DNA from: Roseiflexus sp.
Lineage (GTDB): Bacteria > Chloroflexota > Chloroflexia > Chloroflexales > Roseiflexaceae
Assembly (NCBI GenBank): GCA_025062325.1
Contig: JANXAL010000080.1
Location: 1-64,000, forward strand
DNA length: 64,000 bases
Reading direction: 5' to 3'
Positions 27,567 to 36,037 of the stretch are shown one piece after another. Both the position numbers and the translations under genes were made by a program. How positions within the stretch are numbered: the first letter of the stretch is position 1; each line of letters opens with the position of its first letter. The notes under the pieces were generated by a model that was given only the letters and a program-made list of their open reading frames with translations, did no database searches and was not told the DNA's origin.

Positions 27567-28841
27567 ATGTCGCTCATTACAGCCAATCACGAAACTGAAG
27601 CCGAACTGACGCGCCTGCGCCAGCGCGTCGCCGAACTGGAGGAGCGGTTGGCGCGCTTCGAGGCATCTCCTGGGGCATCAACAACGCATTTTGAGGTGCA
27701 TCGCGTGCTTGATGCGCTGACCGTGCCAATTTTCTACAAGGATGCCGAGGGGCGCTATGTCGGGTGCAATGAGGCGTTCGCCGCATTCCTGGGGCGCACG
27801 CGCGCCGAAATTATCGGCAAAACCGCCTACGACGTGGCGCCGCCGCACCTGGCAGAGGTATATCACCAGGCGGATCTCGCCCTCATGCGCCAGCGGGCCA
27901 CGCAAGTCTACGAAGCTGAAGTGAGGTCTGCTGGCGGTGAAAGCCGGTTCGTCCAGTTCTCGAAGGCGCCAATCTTCGACGCCGCCGGGAATGTGGTCGG
28001 TCTAGTCGGCGCTATTCAGGACATCACCGAGCGCAAGAGGGCGGAACAAGAGATGGCGCGCCTGATGGAAATCCTGGAGAGCACGCCCGACGTGATCAGT
28101 ATGGCAGATGCGCAGGGGCAGGTAGTCTACATGAACAAAGCTGGTCGGCGGCTGCGCGGTCTTCCGTCTGGCGCCGATCTCGCCGGGATGCGGATCGTCG
28201 ATCTTCATCCTGCCTGGGCGGCGAAGATCATCTCTGACGAAGCCATTCCGACAGCAGATCGCAACGGGTACTGGAGCGGCGATGTGGCGATGGTCAACGC
28301 CAGCGGTGAGGAGATTCCGGTCTCGCAGGTGCTGCTGGCGCATCATGATGCAGATGGGAAACTGACCTACGTCACCAGCATCATGCGCGATATTTCTGAG
28401 CGACAGAGGATCGAACGCGCACTCCGCGAACGCGAGATCCAAGAGCAGGTGATTGAGGCGCAACGCGCAGCGCTGCGCGAACTGTCCACCCCGCTCCTGC
28501 CGATCTCGTCCGACGTGGTGGTTATGCCGATCATTGGCACGGTCGACAGCGCTCGTGCGCAACAGATTATGGACTCGTTGCTCCAGGGCGTCAGTGAACA
28601 CAATGCCTCGCTGGCGATCCTGGACATTACCGGCGTCAAAGTAATGGACACACAGGTCGCCGGAGCGCTGCTCCACGCGGCGCACGCCGTGCGGCTGCTC
28701 GGCGCGCAGGTGGTGCTAAGCGGCATCCGCCCTGAGATTGCGCAAACGCTGGTGCACATCGGCATTGACATGCGCGATATCGTCACGCGAGGCACCCTGC
28801 AGCAGGCCATCGCATTCGCCCTGGAACGGTTTCGGCAGTAG
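27567..28841 (+). CDS. PAS-PAS-STAS regulator (RsbR-like)
   Basis: A 424-residue cytosolic protein: N-terminal coiled coil (8-38), PAS domain 1 (about 45-165, with TVPIFYKDAEGRYVGCNEAF), PAS domain 2 (about 170-290, with TPDVISMADAQGQVVYMNKA), a linker helix, and a C-terminal STAS domain (about 308-420). The STAS part has ILDITGVKVMDTQVAGALL and LSGIRPEIAQTL, the RsbR/stressosome pattern with phosphorylatable Thr/Ser positions. It would switch an anti-sigma kinase or a stressosome in response to a PAS ligand. ATG 27567 was chosen with GAGG upstream. The downstream 600 bases carry no supported gene. Confidence 0.9.
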   Translation: MSLITANHETEAELTRLRQRVAELEERLARFEASPGASTTHFEVHRVLDALTVPIFYKDAEGRYVGCNEAFAAFLGRTRAEIIGKTAYDVAPPHLAEVYHQADLALMRQRATQVYEAEVRSAGGESRFVQFSKAPIFDAAGNVVGLVGAIQDITERKRAEQEMARLMEILESTPDVISMADAQGQVVYMNKAGRRLRGLPSGADLAGMRIVDLHPAWAAKIISDEAIPTADRNGYWSGDVAMVNASGEEIPVSQVLLAHHDADGKLTYVTSIMRDISERQRIERALREREIQEQVIEAQRAALRELSTPLLPISSDVVVMPIIGTVDSARAQQIMDSLLQGVSEHNASLAILDITGVKVMDTQVAGALLHAAHAVRLLGAQVVLSGIRPEIAQTLVHIGIDMRDIVTRGTLQQAIAFALERFRQ

Positions 28842-29445
28842 ATGGCGTCGCAGGAGGACTGCACACCAGTTGCCTGCGACAATGCAGGGCGCAAGGAACG
28901 TAGTGGCGGCGCTCGTCTTCGAGTGCACGTACAACCAGGGAAACTGTGACCTGGTTTGCGCCCCGCTGCGCTGCGCGCCGTTGGATGCGCCCGAGTTCGT
29001 CGCGCTCGACGGCGCACTGCACGACAGGAACGGCGGCGGCGTGGAAGCGTTCGTCGGGCGTGCGCGCCTCGATGGGATTCTGCAGCGCGCCGCCTTGCCC
29101 CCGCTGTCTTTAGACGCGACCGCCTCCGGCGGCAGTACGGCGGAGCGCATGACGGACGGTTGCCCAACCTCACAAGCGTAGATTTTTCGGCAAGCCCTCA
29201 TAGCGTAGATTTTTCGACAAGCCCCTCTAGCATATCGCCCGTTTGAGGCGCTGCGATGACGCTCCCGCTTCCGCGCTGCAACGAATGAGAGAAAGCCTGC
29301 GCTCAAGACGTGGAAACCCCAGAGGGGCTTTGACGACCTCGGCGAGGAGTTCAGACCACAGCGCCCCGGAATGCCGGATTGCAGATTCCAGATTTCAGGT
29401 ATACTGCGAGCGTCTACGTTGCCTGTCTCGCAGAGAACATCGCCT
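28842..29445. other. Gene-poor spacer with repeat remnants
   Basis: Open frames here lack ribosome sites and family signals. At 29165-29260 are two degraded tails of the hairpin family (GCGTAGATTTTTC twice, 38 bases apart). At 29290-29365 there is a reverse copy of the MITE interior of 4118-4190. Just upstream of the next gene, TATACT (29400-29405) may be a -10 box. Confidence 0.6.
29290..29365 (-). repeat. Second copy of the MITE-interior repeat
   Basis: On the minus strand it reads GGCGCTG, CTGAACTC, GAGGTC, AAAGCCCCTCTGGGGTTT and CCACGTCTTGAGCG in the same order and spacing as the copy at 4118-4190. No terminal inverted repeats like those of the first copy were found, so this one is truncated. 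Confidence 0.6.
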
Positions 29446-30990
29446 ATGATCCCTGCTCACCGCGCCCACCAGTTGCTCCTGGCTATTCCGGCTCTGATCC
29501 TGACGCTTGCCGGGAGCGTGGCATGGTTCATCATACACCCGACTGGCGCATTCGCGCAGACGGTGACGAGCAACCCGCCGTCGCTGACGGTCGCCGGGAC
29601 GCTCGGCGATCCGCCACAGGAGCGGATTCTCTTCATCAGTGCGGCGACGCCCATCTCTGGCGCAGAGGCGCTGGTCTCCGATTTTGTGCGAGTGGATAAT
29701 GCGGCGACGATCACTGGTCTGGTCACGGTCGCGCCGCTGCCAGCGCGCGTCGAGGCGGGCAGACCGCTGACGCTGACAGTGACGGTATCGTTCGCCAATG
29801 CGCGCAGCGGCGCCTACAACGGCACGATCTGGCTGAACTACGACGCTGATGGCGTCCCGTCGTCGCTCCAGATTCCGGTCACCGTTACGATCAAGGACCC
29901 GCCGGGTCCGCCGTTTGTTGCGTTGATCAGCGGCGTGGCGATTGCAGCGTTGATTTCCACCTACTTGGGAGGCGGACGGCAACGCGATGACCTCGCGGTG
30001 CGGATCGAACGCCTGACGGCGCAGGCGACTGCCGCGTCCGGTCTGCCCGACGCGGTTCGCCGCACATTGCGCCAGTATCTCGATCTGGCGGATGCCTGGA
30101 TTCGAGCGGGCAAACTCGCAGAAGCGCAGCAAGAGTATGAACGGGCGGAACAGTTGCTGACCCGCTGGCTCGGCTGGCTGGAGCCGTGGCGAGCGCTTCA
30201 GGCGCAGATCAACCAGGCGCGTACCATGCTGCAACCCGATGCCCAGGGTCGCCCGGCATACGCAGCGGAGATCCAGCGTCGCATCACGCAGATCGAAGAG
30301 TCGGCGCCGACCACGAGTGATTTGAACGATATTCAGAACCGTCTGAATGAGGTGATTGCGCAGATCAACGCCTTCCTCCATCTAACAACTCGACATAAAA
30401 ATCTACAAAAGATTCTCGATGCCACGGCGTTGGCGCCAGAAGACAAAAGTCTCTACCAGGCGCGGATTGATCAATTGGCGCGCCAGCTTGACGCTTTGCT
30501 GCCGGAGCCGGCGAACGAACGCCCGAATTACCAGGCGCTCAGTGATGCCATCGCTGACCTCGATGCTGACCTTAAGAAATTACTGCCGAAAGGCGCGCCG
30601 GAGTCGATGCTGCTTGGCAGTCGACCAGGGCAGGCGGCAGGACGGGCGACAGCAGTGATCGAAGAGGTTGCGCCACAGTTTCCGCAGATTGCGCTTGACC
30701 TCCCGCGCTTGGAACGGGCTGCAACGCGGCGACCAGCCGCAGCCGGTTTTTTAGCAGGCTTGCCCTGGGCGCGGATCCGGCTGTACAGCTTCCGCGCGGC
30801 GCAATTCCTCATCCTGATCACCCTCTGGGGGTGGACGGGGTACAACGAGTTGTACATCCAGAATCCGACCTTTGGCAGCGACTGGCTGTCGAACTACTTC
30901 ACCCTAGTCGCCTGGGGCTTTACCTCGGAAGCAGCGCGCGCCACTTTTATGAACCTTGCCGGTCGGGTAGGACTGTCGGTTGAGCGGTGA
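29446..30990 (+). CDS. Exported membrane protein with coiled-coil middle
   Basis: A 514-residue protein of unknown function. It begins with a signal peptide or anchor (about 8-35, ending GAFAQ), then a roughly 95-residue beta-rich domain like BACON/Ig folds (SNPPSLTVAGTLGDPP... PVTVTIKD), a transmembrane helix (about 155-175, VALISGVAIAALISTYLGG), a long charged helical stretch (180-420) with tetratricopeptide-like AEAQQEYERAEQLL, and one or two C-terminal helices (about 440-490). ATG 29446 was chosen because a signal sequence follows it. The layout suggests an external sensor joined to a cytosolic helical scaffold. Confidence 0.75.
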   Translation: MIPAHRAHQLLLAIPALILTLAGSVAWFIIHPTGAFAQTVTSNPPSLTVAGTLGDPPQERILFISAATPISGAEALVSDFVRVDNAATITGLVTVAPLPARVEAGRPLTLTVTVSFANARSGAYNGTIWLNYDADGVPSSLQIPVTVTIKDPPGPPFVALISGVAIAALISTYLGGGRQRDDLAVRIERLTAQATAASGLPDAVRRTLRQYLDLADAWIRAGKLAEAQQEYERAEQLLTRWLGWLEPWRALQAQINQARTMLQPDAQGRPAYAAEIQRRITQIEESAPTTSDLNDIQNRLNEVIAQINAFLHLTTRHKNLQKILDATALAPEDKSLYQARIDQLARQLDALLPEPANERPNYQALSDAIADLDADLKKLLPKGAPESMLLGSRPGQAAGRATAVIEEVAPQFPQIALDLPRLERAATRRPAAAGFLAGLPWARIRLYSFRAAQFLILITLWGWTGYNELYIQNPTFGSDWLSNYFTLVAWGFTSEAARATFMNLAGRVGLSVER

Positions 30991-30996
30991 CTACTA

Positions 30997-31425
30997 TCAC
31001 CGCTCGCCGCTGTCGACGCCTGCCATTGCCAGCAACCGCTGCCACTGCGCTTCAGTCACCGGCGCCACCGAGAGGCGCGACTGGCGCACCAGCGCACAGT
31101 CGGCGAACGCCGGGTCTGCCTTAATGTCCGCCAGCGTCACCGGACGCGGCAACGGCGCCAGCGGGCGCACATTGACGACGACCATGCGCGGGTCGTTTTG
31201 TTGCGGGTCGGGATAGGGCGCGCTGATCACTTCCGCCCGCCCGACAGCGCGCCGCTCATCGCCGGTGTGATAGATCAGCGCCTCGTCTCCCGGTTGCATC
31301 TCACGCAGATACTTGAGTGCGACATTGTTTGTCACGCCGTCCCATACCGTCCAGCCGTCGCGCACCAGGTCGCTCCAGGCGTAGCAGTCCGGTTCGGTTT
31401 TCAGCAGCCAGAAACGTTTGCTCAT
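30997..31425 (-). CDS. EVE domain protein
   Basis: A 142-residue protein that is all EVE domain (PUA-like fold), related to human THYN1. Marks are WLLKTEPDCYAWSDL at the N-terminus, VWDGVTNNVALKYLREM, GDEALIYHTGDERRAVG and PVTLADIKADPAF. EVE domains bind modified bases such as 5-methylcytosine and often partner with restriction or RNA-modification systems. The start codon overlaps the stop of the FHA gene in ATGA, so translation is probably coupled. Confidence 0.93.
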   Translation of the reverse strand: MSKRFWLLKTEPDCYAWSDLVRDGWTVWDGVTNNVALKYLREMQPGDEALIYHTGDERRAVGRAEVISAPYPDPQQNDPRMVVVNVRPLAPLPRPVTLADIKADPAFADCALVRQSRLSVAPVTEAQWQRLLAMAGVDSGER

Positions 31426-32405
31426 ACGCGCTCCAGGATCATGTCGGTCATCCCCAGTCGCAGGCGCGCGCCCGCGGGAATAACGCGCTCCCTATTCCGA
31501 ATATACTCCACCTGACCGTCAGGAAGCGTCACCCATGTGCCGTTCTTGCTCATATCGCGGATGATCACGCTGTCCAGTCTGTCGCCGCAGAGGATACGCA
31601 GATGGTCGCTCGACACCAGTTCATCATCACTGATCGAAACGCGGCGCTCGCATCCCTGCGGCGACTTCCTGCGCCCCACAATCGTCTCTCCCTCGTAAAG
31701 CGGAACCGACAATGGCGCCTTTCCCGGCGCACGAACCGACAACTGAAACCGTGGCGGCGCCAGTTCAAAGAGGAAGCGGTTATCGTCGTACCACAACCGG
31801 CCGCCGAACAGATGCGCGGCGATGGTCGAGATCGCCTCGTCCGAGAGGGTCACGCCGCTGTGCGACATGGATGCGACTCCCGGGAGTTCGTCAAAACTGC
31901 ACACCTTTAGGCGATCACGGTGGTCGTCCACGTCGAGCGAGATGCGTGAGTCGGCGGGTAACGTCGGCACGCCGATGAGTAAGCCAATCACGCGCTTGAA
32001 GGGATGCGGGTCGGTGGTTGCGACGCCGAGTCGCAGAGCAGCGGCGTTAAGGCTCATCTGCACCGCATTGCGTTGCTGGCGCAACCGATGCAGAGGATGC
32101 GCGCCATCCTCTTCGAGAATTGGCTGACCGGTGGCGCGGTCGCGCCAGACTCTTCCCGGCAGTGCGTCGATGGGACCGGCATAGGTTCGCAGCGCTCCGA
32201 CGATCACCGCCGTCGCGCGCAGCACAAGCAGGTCGATCTGCGCCAGCGGCGGATCGGCGCCCGCTGCGATGTTGAAGACAATTGCACACAACCCTTCGGT
32301 AGGCGACTGCTGCATGGCGTGTGCCAGCGTCAGGGCGCGCTCGCGGAGCGCCACTCGTTCGTGCGCCGTGTCCGGCGTTCGTCCGATGTAGATCTGCGGC
32401 TGCAT
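31422..32405 (-). CDS. FHA domain protein
   Basis: A 327-residue protein. Residues about 235-320 form a forkhead-associated domain that binds phosphothreonine: TIVGRRKSP, SSDHLRILCGD and IIRDMSKNGTWV hold the conserved G-R, S-x-x-H and N-G residues. The first 220 residues resemble a nuclease-related (NERD-like) fold, with ALRERALTLAHAM and AQIDLLVL, but this is tentative. It is coupled to the EVE gene by a 4-base overlap. Start ATG 32405 is uncertain (32438 is an alternative), and no strong ribosome site is visible. Confidence 0.83.
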   Translation of the reverse strand: MQPQIYIGRTPDTAHERVALRERALTLAHAMQQSPTEGLCAIVFNIAAGADPPLAQIDLLVLRATAVIVGALRTYAGPIDALPGRVWRDRATGQPILEEDGAHPLHRLRQQRNAVQMSLNAAALRLGVATTDPHPFKRVIGLLIGVPTLPADSRISLDVDDHRDRLKVCSFDELPGVASMSHSGVTLSDEAISTIAAHLFGGRLWYDDNRFLFELAPPRFQLSVRAPGKAPLSVPLYEGETIVGRRKSPQGCERRVSISDDELVSSDHLRILCGDRLDSVIIRDMSKNGTWVTLPDGQVEYIRNRERVIPAGARLRLGMTDMILERV

Positions 32406-32996
32406 GAGCGTGGTTCTATCCGCCTGCCTCCCGAACATCCGCCGGGGAGATTGTAGCACAGGTCGCCGATCATGCCGCTCCTGCGAGCAGTGACGAGTGA
32501 CAAGTGACAGGTGACGAGCGTACTGTACGCCTTTGCGCCCTTGCGCCTTCATGCGAGGTCAGTGGCGAGCAGCGAGTGATGAGTGACGAGTTGGCTGCCC
32601 ATCACGCTGTCTATTGCTGTTTCAAGGGCTACCTGAATCTCAGACCCGGAAAGCGTAAGCGGGTCTGAAATCCGTCCTGAGGTCATCAGGCGCCAGCGGG
32701 ATGGGCATGGCGCCGTCTCATAGCACGCTTCACATACGGGGCGAGACCTGCCCTTACATTTTGTTGGGCGCCAGCCAGACCGGTCAAGCGGCTGAGGGCG
32801 CAACGCCGCTCGAGTTCCGTTTGTGCGGCACAGTGCGGTGCGGCATTGCCGCCGCACCGCACCTCCTTGATCCGGGAACGCCTCACTGCTGCGGACTGCG
32901 GTTGCGGAGCCACAACGCGCGCCGCTATGCACATCCTGTATAATGAGCCGCGTGATCGGTCGCGTGTGACATACGTCCCTTGTGACAGGAAACAGA
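32406..32996. other. Divergent intergenic region with hairpins
   Basis: No gene seen. It contains GAGTGACGAGTGACAAGTG-like low-complexity DNA (about 32480-32590), a 9-bp hairpin of TCAGACCCG with CGGGTCTGA (32640-32668), a 12-bp GC-rich hairpin (32833-32862) and a TATAAT box (32939-32944) that probably belongs to the flavin reductase promoter. Confidence 0.6.
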
Positions 32997-33608
32997 ATGA
33001 ACACGATCTCCTTCGTTACCGAAGCCATGCCGCCGCGCGACGCCTATCGCCTGCTGATCAGCAGCGTTGTGCCGCGCCCGATTGGTTGGGCTTCGACCGT
33101 TGGCGCCGACGGGTCAATCAATCTGGCGCCGTTTTCGTTCTTCAACGCAGTTGGCGGACCAATCCCATTCGTGATGATCTCGGTCAGTCGTCGTGCGGGC
33201 GCGATCAAGGACACCCTGCGCAATGTCACTGAGACCGGCGAGATGGTGCTGAACATCGTCAGCGAGGAGCTGGCGCCGCAGATGAACATCACATCCGGCG
33301 ACTGGGCGTATGGCGAGAACGAGTTTGAGCGCGCCGGCCTGGAAGCGGCGCCATCGGTGGATGTACGTCCGCCGCGCGTCGCGGCGGCGCCGGTGGCGAT
33401 GGAGGTGAAAGTGACCCAGATAGTGCCGGTTGAGGGAAGCAGCTACACCATGATTATCGGGCGCGTCGTGCGGTTCCATGTGCGCCGCGATCTCCTGCGG
33501 CCTGATGGGACGGTCGATCCGGTGCGACTGAACCCGGTGGCGCGGCTAGGCGGCGACGAGTACGCCCGACTCGGCGAGGTCTTTACTCTGCCGCGACCAA
33601 AGGTGTGA
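32997..33608 (+). CDS. Flavin reductase-like FMN-binding protein
   Basis: A 203-residue split-barrel flavoprotein of the flavin reductase-like family, which uses FMN and NAD(P)H to supply reduced flavin or carries out related redox steps in the cytosol. Visible blocks: VVPRPIGWASTVGADGSINL, APFSFFNAVGGPIPFVMISV (FMN site), KDTLRNVTETGEMVLNIVS and RLGGDEYARLGEVFTLPRP at the C-terminus, typical of the family. ATG 32997 has AGGA 6 bases before it; the longer GTG start is weaker. A monooxygenase partner is not nearby. Confidence 0.9.
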   Translation: MNTISFVTEAMPPRDAYRLLISSVVPRPIGWASTVGADGSINLAPFSFFNAVGGPIPFVMISVSRRAGAIKDTLRNVTETGEMVLNIVSEELAPQMNITSGDWAYGENEFERAGLEAAPSVDVRPPRVAAAPVAMEVKVTQIVPVEGSSYTMIIGRVVRFHVRRDLLRPDGTVDPVRLNPVARLGGDEYARLGEVFTLPRPKV

Positions 33609-33635
33609 CGCAGTGCGCCGCGAACGTGCTATAAT
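33606..33635 (+). promoter_or_regulatory. Promoter of the ParA gene
   Basis: TATAAT at 33630-33635 with a weak TGACGC (33606-33611) 18 bases upstream, giving a 5' leader of about 55 bases before ATG 33698. Confidence 0.6.
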
Positions 33636-33697
33636 AGCGACAGAAACCTGGTAGCCGCACCGGAGCCTCCCTTTTCTTTTATTAGGTCGCATAGTCT

Positions 33698-34468
33698 ATG
33701 GGATCCGTCATCGCGCTGGCAATGCAGAAAGGCGGGGTCGGCAAAACCACGACCGCGCTCAGTCTCGGCGTGGCGCTCGCGGCGCGCGGGCGGCGCGTGC
33801 TGCTGATCGACATCGATCCGCAGGCGAACCTGACGCAGGGACTCGGCATTGATCCGTCGCAGTTGGAGTATAGCGTTTACGAAGTGCTGCTCAACCCGGA
33901 GCGCGGCAGTGCGTTTGCGACGATCGCTACGGATGACGGCGTCGATCTGATCCCCTCATCGCTGCTGCTGGCGGGTGCGGAACTTGAGCTGGCAGGGCGT
34001 GTCGGGCGTGAGTTGTTGCTGCGCAAGGCACTGCGTGGAGCGCGCGAAACCTACGACTATATTTTGATCGATCCGCCGCCCTCGCTGGGGCTGTTCTCGC
34101 TCAATGCGCTCGCTGCAGCGCGATATGTGCTCGTGCCGCTGCAGTTGCACGCTTATGCGCTCAAAGCCATGCCGCAACTTGAGCAAACAATCGACCTGGT
34201 GCGCGAGATCAATCCAGAGCTTGCCATTGGCGGCGTGCTCTGCACCCTTGCCGACCGCCGCACCAATCTAAGCCATGAAATCGAGCGGCAGGTGCGTGAG
34301 CGGTACGGCGCCCTCGTGTTTCAGACCGTTATTCCGATGAACGTCAAACTGGCGGAAGCGCCCGCCGCTGGCATGCCGATCCACCGCTACGCGCCCGGAA
34401 GCGCCGGTGCGCAGGCGTACAGCGCGCTGGCCGACGAACTTGAATCACGATTGACCCAGTTGAGGTGA
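33698..34468 (+). CDS. ParA family ATPase
   Basis: A 256-residue deviant-Walker ATPase of the ParA/Soj/MinD class. Residues 9-19 carry QKGGVGKTTTA (deviant Walker A with both Lys), followed by LLIDIDPQANLTQGLG (A') and ILIDPPPSLGLFSLNAL (Walker B). ParA proteins dimerise with ATP on DNA and move chromosomes, plasmids or protein clusters. There is no parB gene beside it; instead an alpha/beta-hydrolase gene starts 7 bases after its stop. It may therefore position something other than DNA, which is an inference. Confidence 0.93.
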   Translation: MGSVIALAMQKGGVGKTTTALSLGVALAARGRRVLLIDIDPQANLTQGLGIDPSQLEYSVYEVLLNPERGSAFATIATDDGVDLIPSSLLLAGAELELAGRVGRELLLRKALRGARETYDYILIDPPPSLGLFSLNALAAARYVLVPLQLHAYALKAMPQLEQTIDLVREINPELAIGGVLCTLADRRTNLSHEIERQVRERYGALVFQTVIPMNVKLAEAPAAGMPIHRYAPGSAGAQAYSALADELESRLTQLR

Positions 34469-34475
34469 AGCGAAG

Positions 34476-35555
34476 ATGAGCGCCGAACATCCCTCCGACC
34501 ATCCGACTCCAATCCGACGGGGCAAAGGGCTGCGCCTGTCGGTCACATCGTCCGACGCCGATGTTCCTACGCCCGGAGCGGGCGACGAGCCGCTGCGCCG
34601 CGGTCAGGGGCTTCGTCTATCCATCCACGACGCGGCGGCTGCATCGTCTCCTTCAAGGCTCCTGCGCGAATTGATCGGCGCTCCCCAAATCATCGAACTA
34701 TCGCACGGTCCGCTGGCATACCGCGCCGCCGGGCATGGTCCGCCGCTCATCCTGCTCCACGGCTGGGCGGCATCGTCGCGCTACTGGCTTATCACCCTGG
34801 CGGACCTGTCCGCTGATTTTCGCGTGTACGCGCTCGATCTGCCGGGCTTCGGCGACTCGCCAGCGCTGCCTGAACCGGGCACTGTCGCTCGGCAGGCGCA
34901 GGCGGTCCTCGAGTTTGCTGACGCGCTTGGCCTGACGACATTCGACATCAACGGCCACTCATACGGCGCGGCGGTGGCCGTGACGCTGGCAGCCAGCCAG
35001 CCGCAGCGGGTCAAGCGCCTGGTCATGACCTCGCTAGGCGCAATCGGGAATGAGATCGAGCGCCTGCTCTTCGCGCTTGCGCGTGCGCCGCTCGATCTGA
35101 CGCTGCAGGTTGGGTACCCATGGCTCAACCTGCTTGCGCCCTGGGTTGAGCTGTGGCGACCGTTCGCAACGGCGCTGTTGTGTGTTCCGCCGCTGCCGCA
35201 ACTGATGGCGGCGCGCTTCGTCGAAAATGGTCTGCGCGAGAAGTGGATGCTCCAGGAAGGGATTGTTGATCTGACGAAGATGGACCTGCGAGCGCACCTG
35301 ATGGCGATGGCGAGCATTGGCGATCTGCAGGTGTTCGATGCGATGCGCGCCGCGCCGCAGCCGACGTTGCTGATTGGCGGCGCCCGCGACCAGATCATGC
35401 CGCCGGAGTCGCTCCGGGCGGCGGCGCAGGCGATGCGCCAGCCGCGACTGGCCTTCATCGAGCGGTGCGGTCATGTTCCGATGATTGAACAGCCGGAGGC
35501 GTATCACGCTGCGCTGCGCGCGTTCCTGCTTGATGGGGCGTCCGAAGTGTTATAA
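34476..35555 (+). CDS. Alpha/beta hydrolase with duplicated N-terminal motif
   Basis: A 359-residue alpha/beta-hydrolase. The triad is readable: nucleophile Ser162 in GHSYG, Asp in GGARDQIMPPES and His in RCGHVPMIEQP; the oxyanion region is LILLHGWAASS. The family covers esterases, haloalkane dehalogenases and similar enzymes. The first 65 residues are unusual: RRGKGLRLSV (14-23) and RRGQGLRLSI (41-50) are two copies of one decapeptide in a Pro/Ser/Asp-rich, likely disordered stretch. The gene follows parA after 7 bases, and a hairpin terminator lies after it. The motif could be a docking tail for the ParA protein; that is only a hypothesis. Confidence 0.88.
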   Translation: MSAEHPSDHPTPIRRGKGLRLSVTSSDADVPTPGAGDEPLRRGQGLRLSIHDAAAASSPSRLLRELIGAPQIIELSHGPLAYRAAGHGPPLILLHGWAASSRYWLITLADLSADFRVYALDLPGFGDSPALPEPGTVARQAQAVLEFADALGLTTFDINGHSYGAAVAVTLAASQPQRVKRLVMTSLGAIGNEIERLLFALARAPLDLTLQVGYPWLNLLAPWVELWRPFATALLCVPPLPQLMAARFVENGLREKWMLQEGIVDLTKMDLRAHLMAMASIGDLQVFDAMRAAPQPTLLIGGARDQIMPPESLRAAAQAMRQPRLAFIERCGHVPMIEQPEAYHAALRAFLLDGASEVL

Positions 35556-35576
35556 TCCACCCAAAACCAAAACCAT

Positions 35577-35605
35577 GCAGCGCCGTTGCGATGCAACGGC
35601 GCTGC
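35577..35605. terminator. Hairpin terminator between convergent genes
   Basis: A 13-bp perfect stem (GCAGCGCCGTTGC and complement) with a GAT loop. On the minus strand it is followed by TGGTTTTGGTTTT, so it most likely ends the minus-strand cytochrome operon; it also follows the hydrolase stop by 21 bases. Confidence 0.7.
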
Positions 35606-35616
35606 GTGATCGACAA

Positions 35617-36033
35617 CTATCGCCGCAGCGTGCGCAGATATGCGATCAGGTCCGCCATCTGCTGGTCGCTCAGGGCGCTTCCCGGCATCACACCGATCTT
35701 CCCCTGGTTGGTCGTCCGAATGAAGGCGGCGACATTCTCCTCGGTGCGCGGCGCGCCGTTGGGCAGCATGCCGCCATAGTCAACGCCCGGCGGGTAGACT
35801 GGTCCTTCCGGTTGCAGCACGCCCGCCATCCCCGTTCCAACCCGAAACTCAGTGGTGGTGGCATGGCAGGCGCTGCACCCGGCGCGCTCGAAGACGATCT
35901 GGCCGCGCGCCGCATCGCCGACGATGGGTTCGCCAGCAGGCGCTTCAGGAGGCCTGCCGAGCGTATTCGCCGCCAGCACCACCACCCCCAGCGCCAGCGC
36001 CACGCCGATTGCCGTCCGAATCAAGGGTTGCAT
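35617..36033 (-). CDS. Membrane-anchored c-type cytochrome
   Basis: A 138-residue monoheme cytochrome c. An N-terminal hydrophobic helix (4-24) anchors or exports it, then CSACH (Cys53, Cys56, His57) binds heme covalently. The likely axial Met is in KIGVMPGSALSD, typical of small class I cytochromes. It would carry electrons on the outer face of the membrane. ATG 36033 starts 4 bases after the stop of the large acyl-reductase-like gene, so both are probably one transcript. The longer frame adds 12 unlikely residues. Confidence 0.92.
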   Translation of the reverse strand: MQPLIRTAIGVALALGVVVLAANTLGRPPEAPAGEPIVGDAARGQIVFERAGCSACHATTTEFRVGTGMAGVLQPEGPVYPPGVDYGGMLPNGAPRTEENVAAFIRTTNQGKIGVMPGSALSDQQMADLIAYLRTLRR

Positions 36034-36037
36034 TGCT

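Noticed and set aside
28882-29181. Possible 100-codon gene in the spacer after the PAS-STAS gene
   Set aside because: It lacks a ribosome site and any family signal, its composition is close to random for this G+C, and it ends in repeat remnants.
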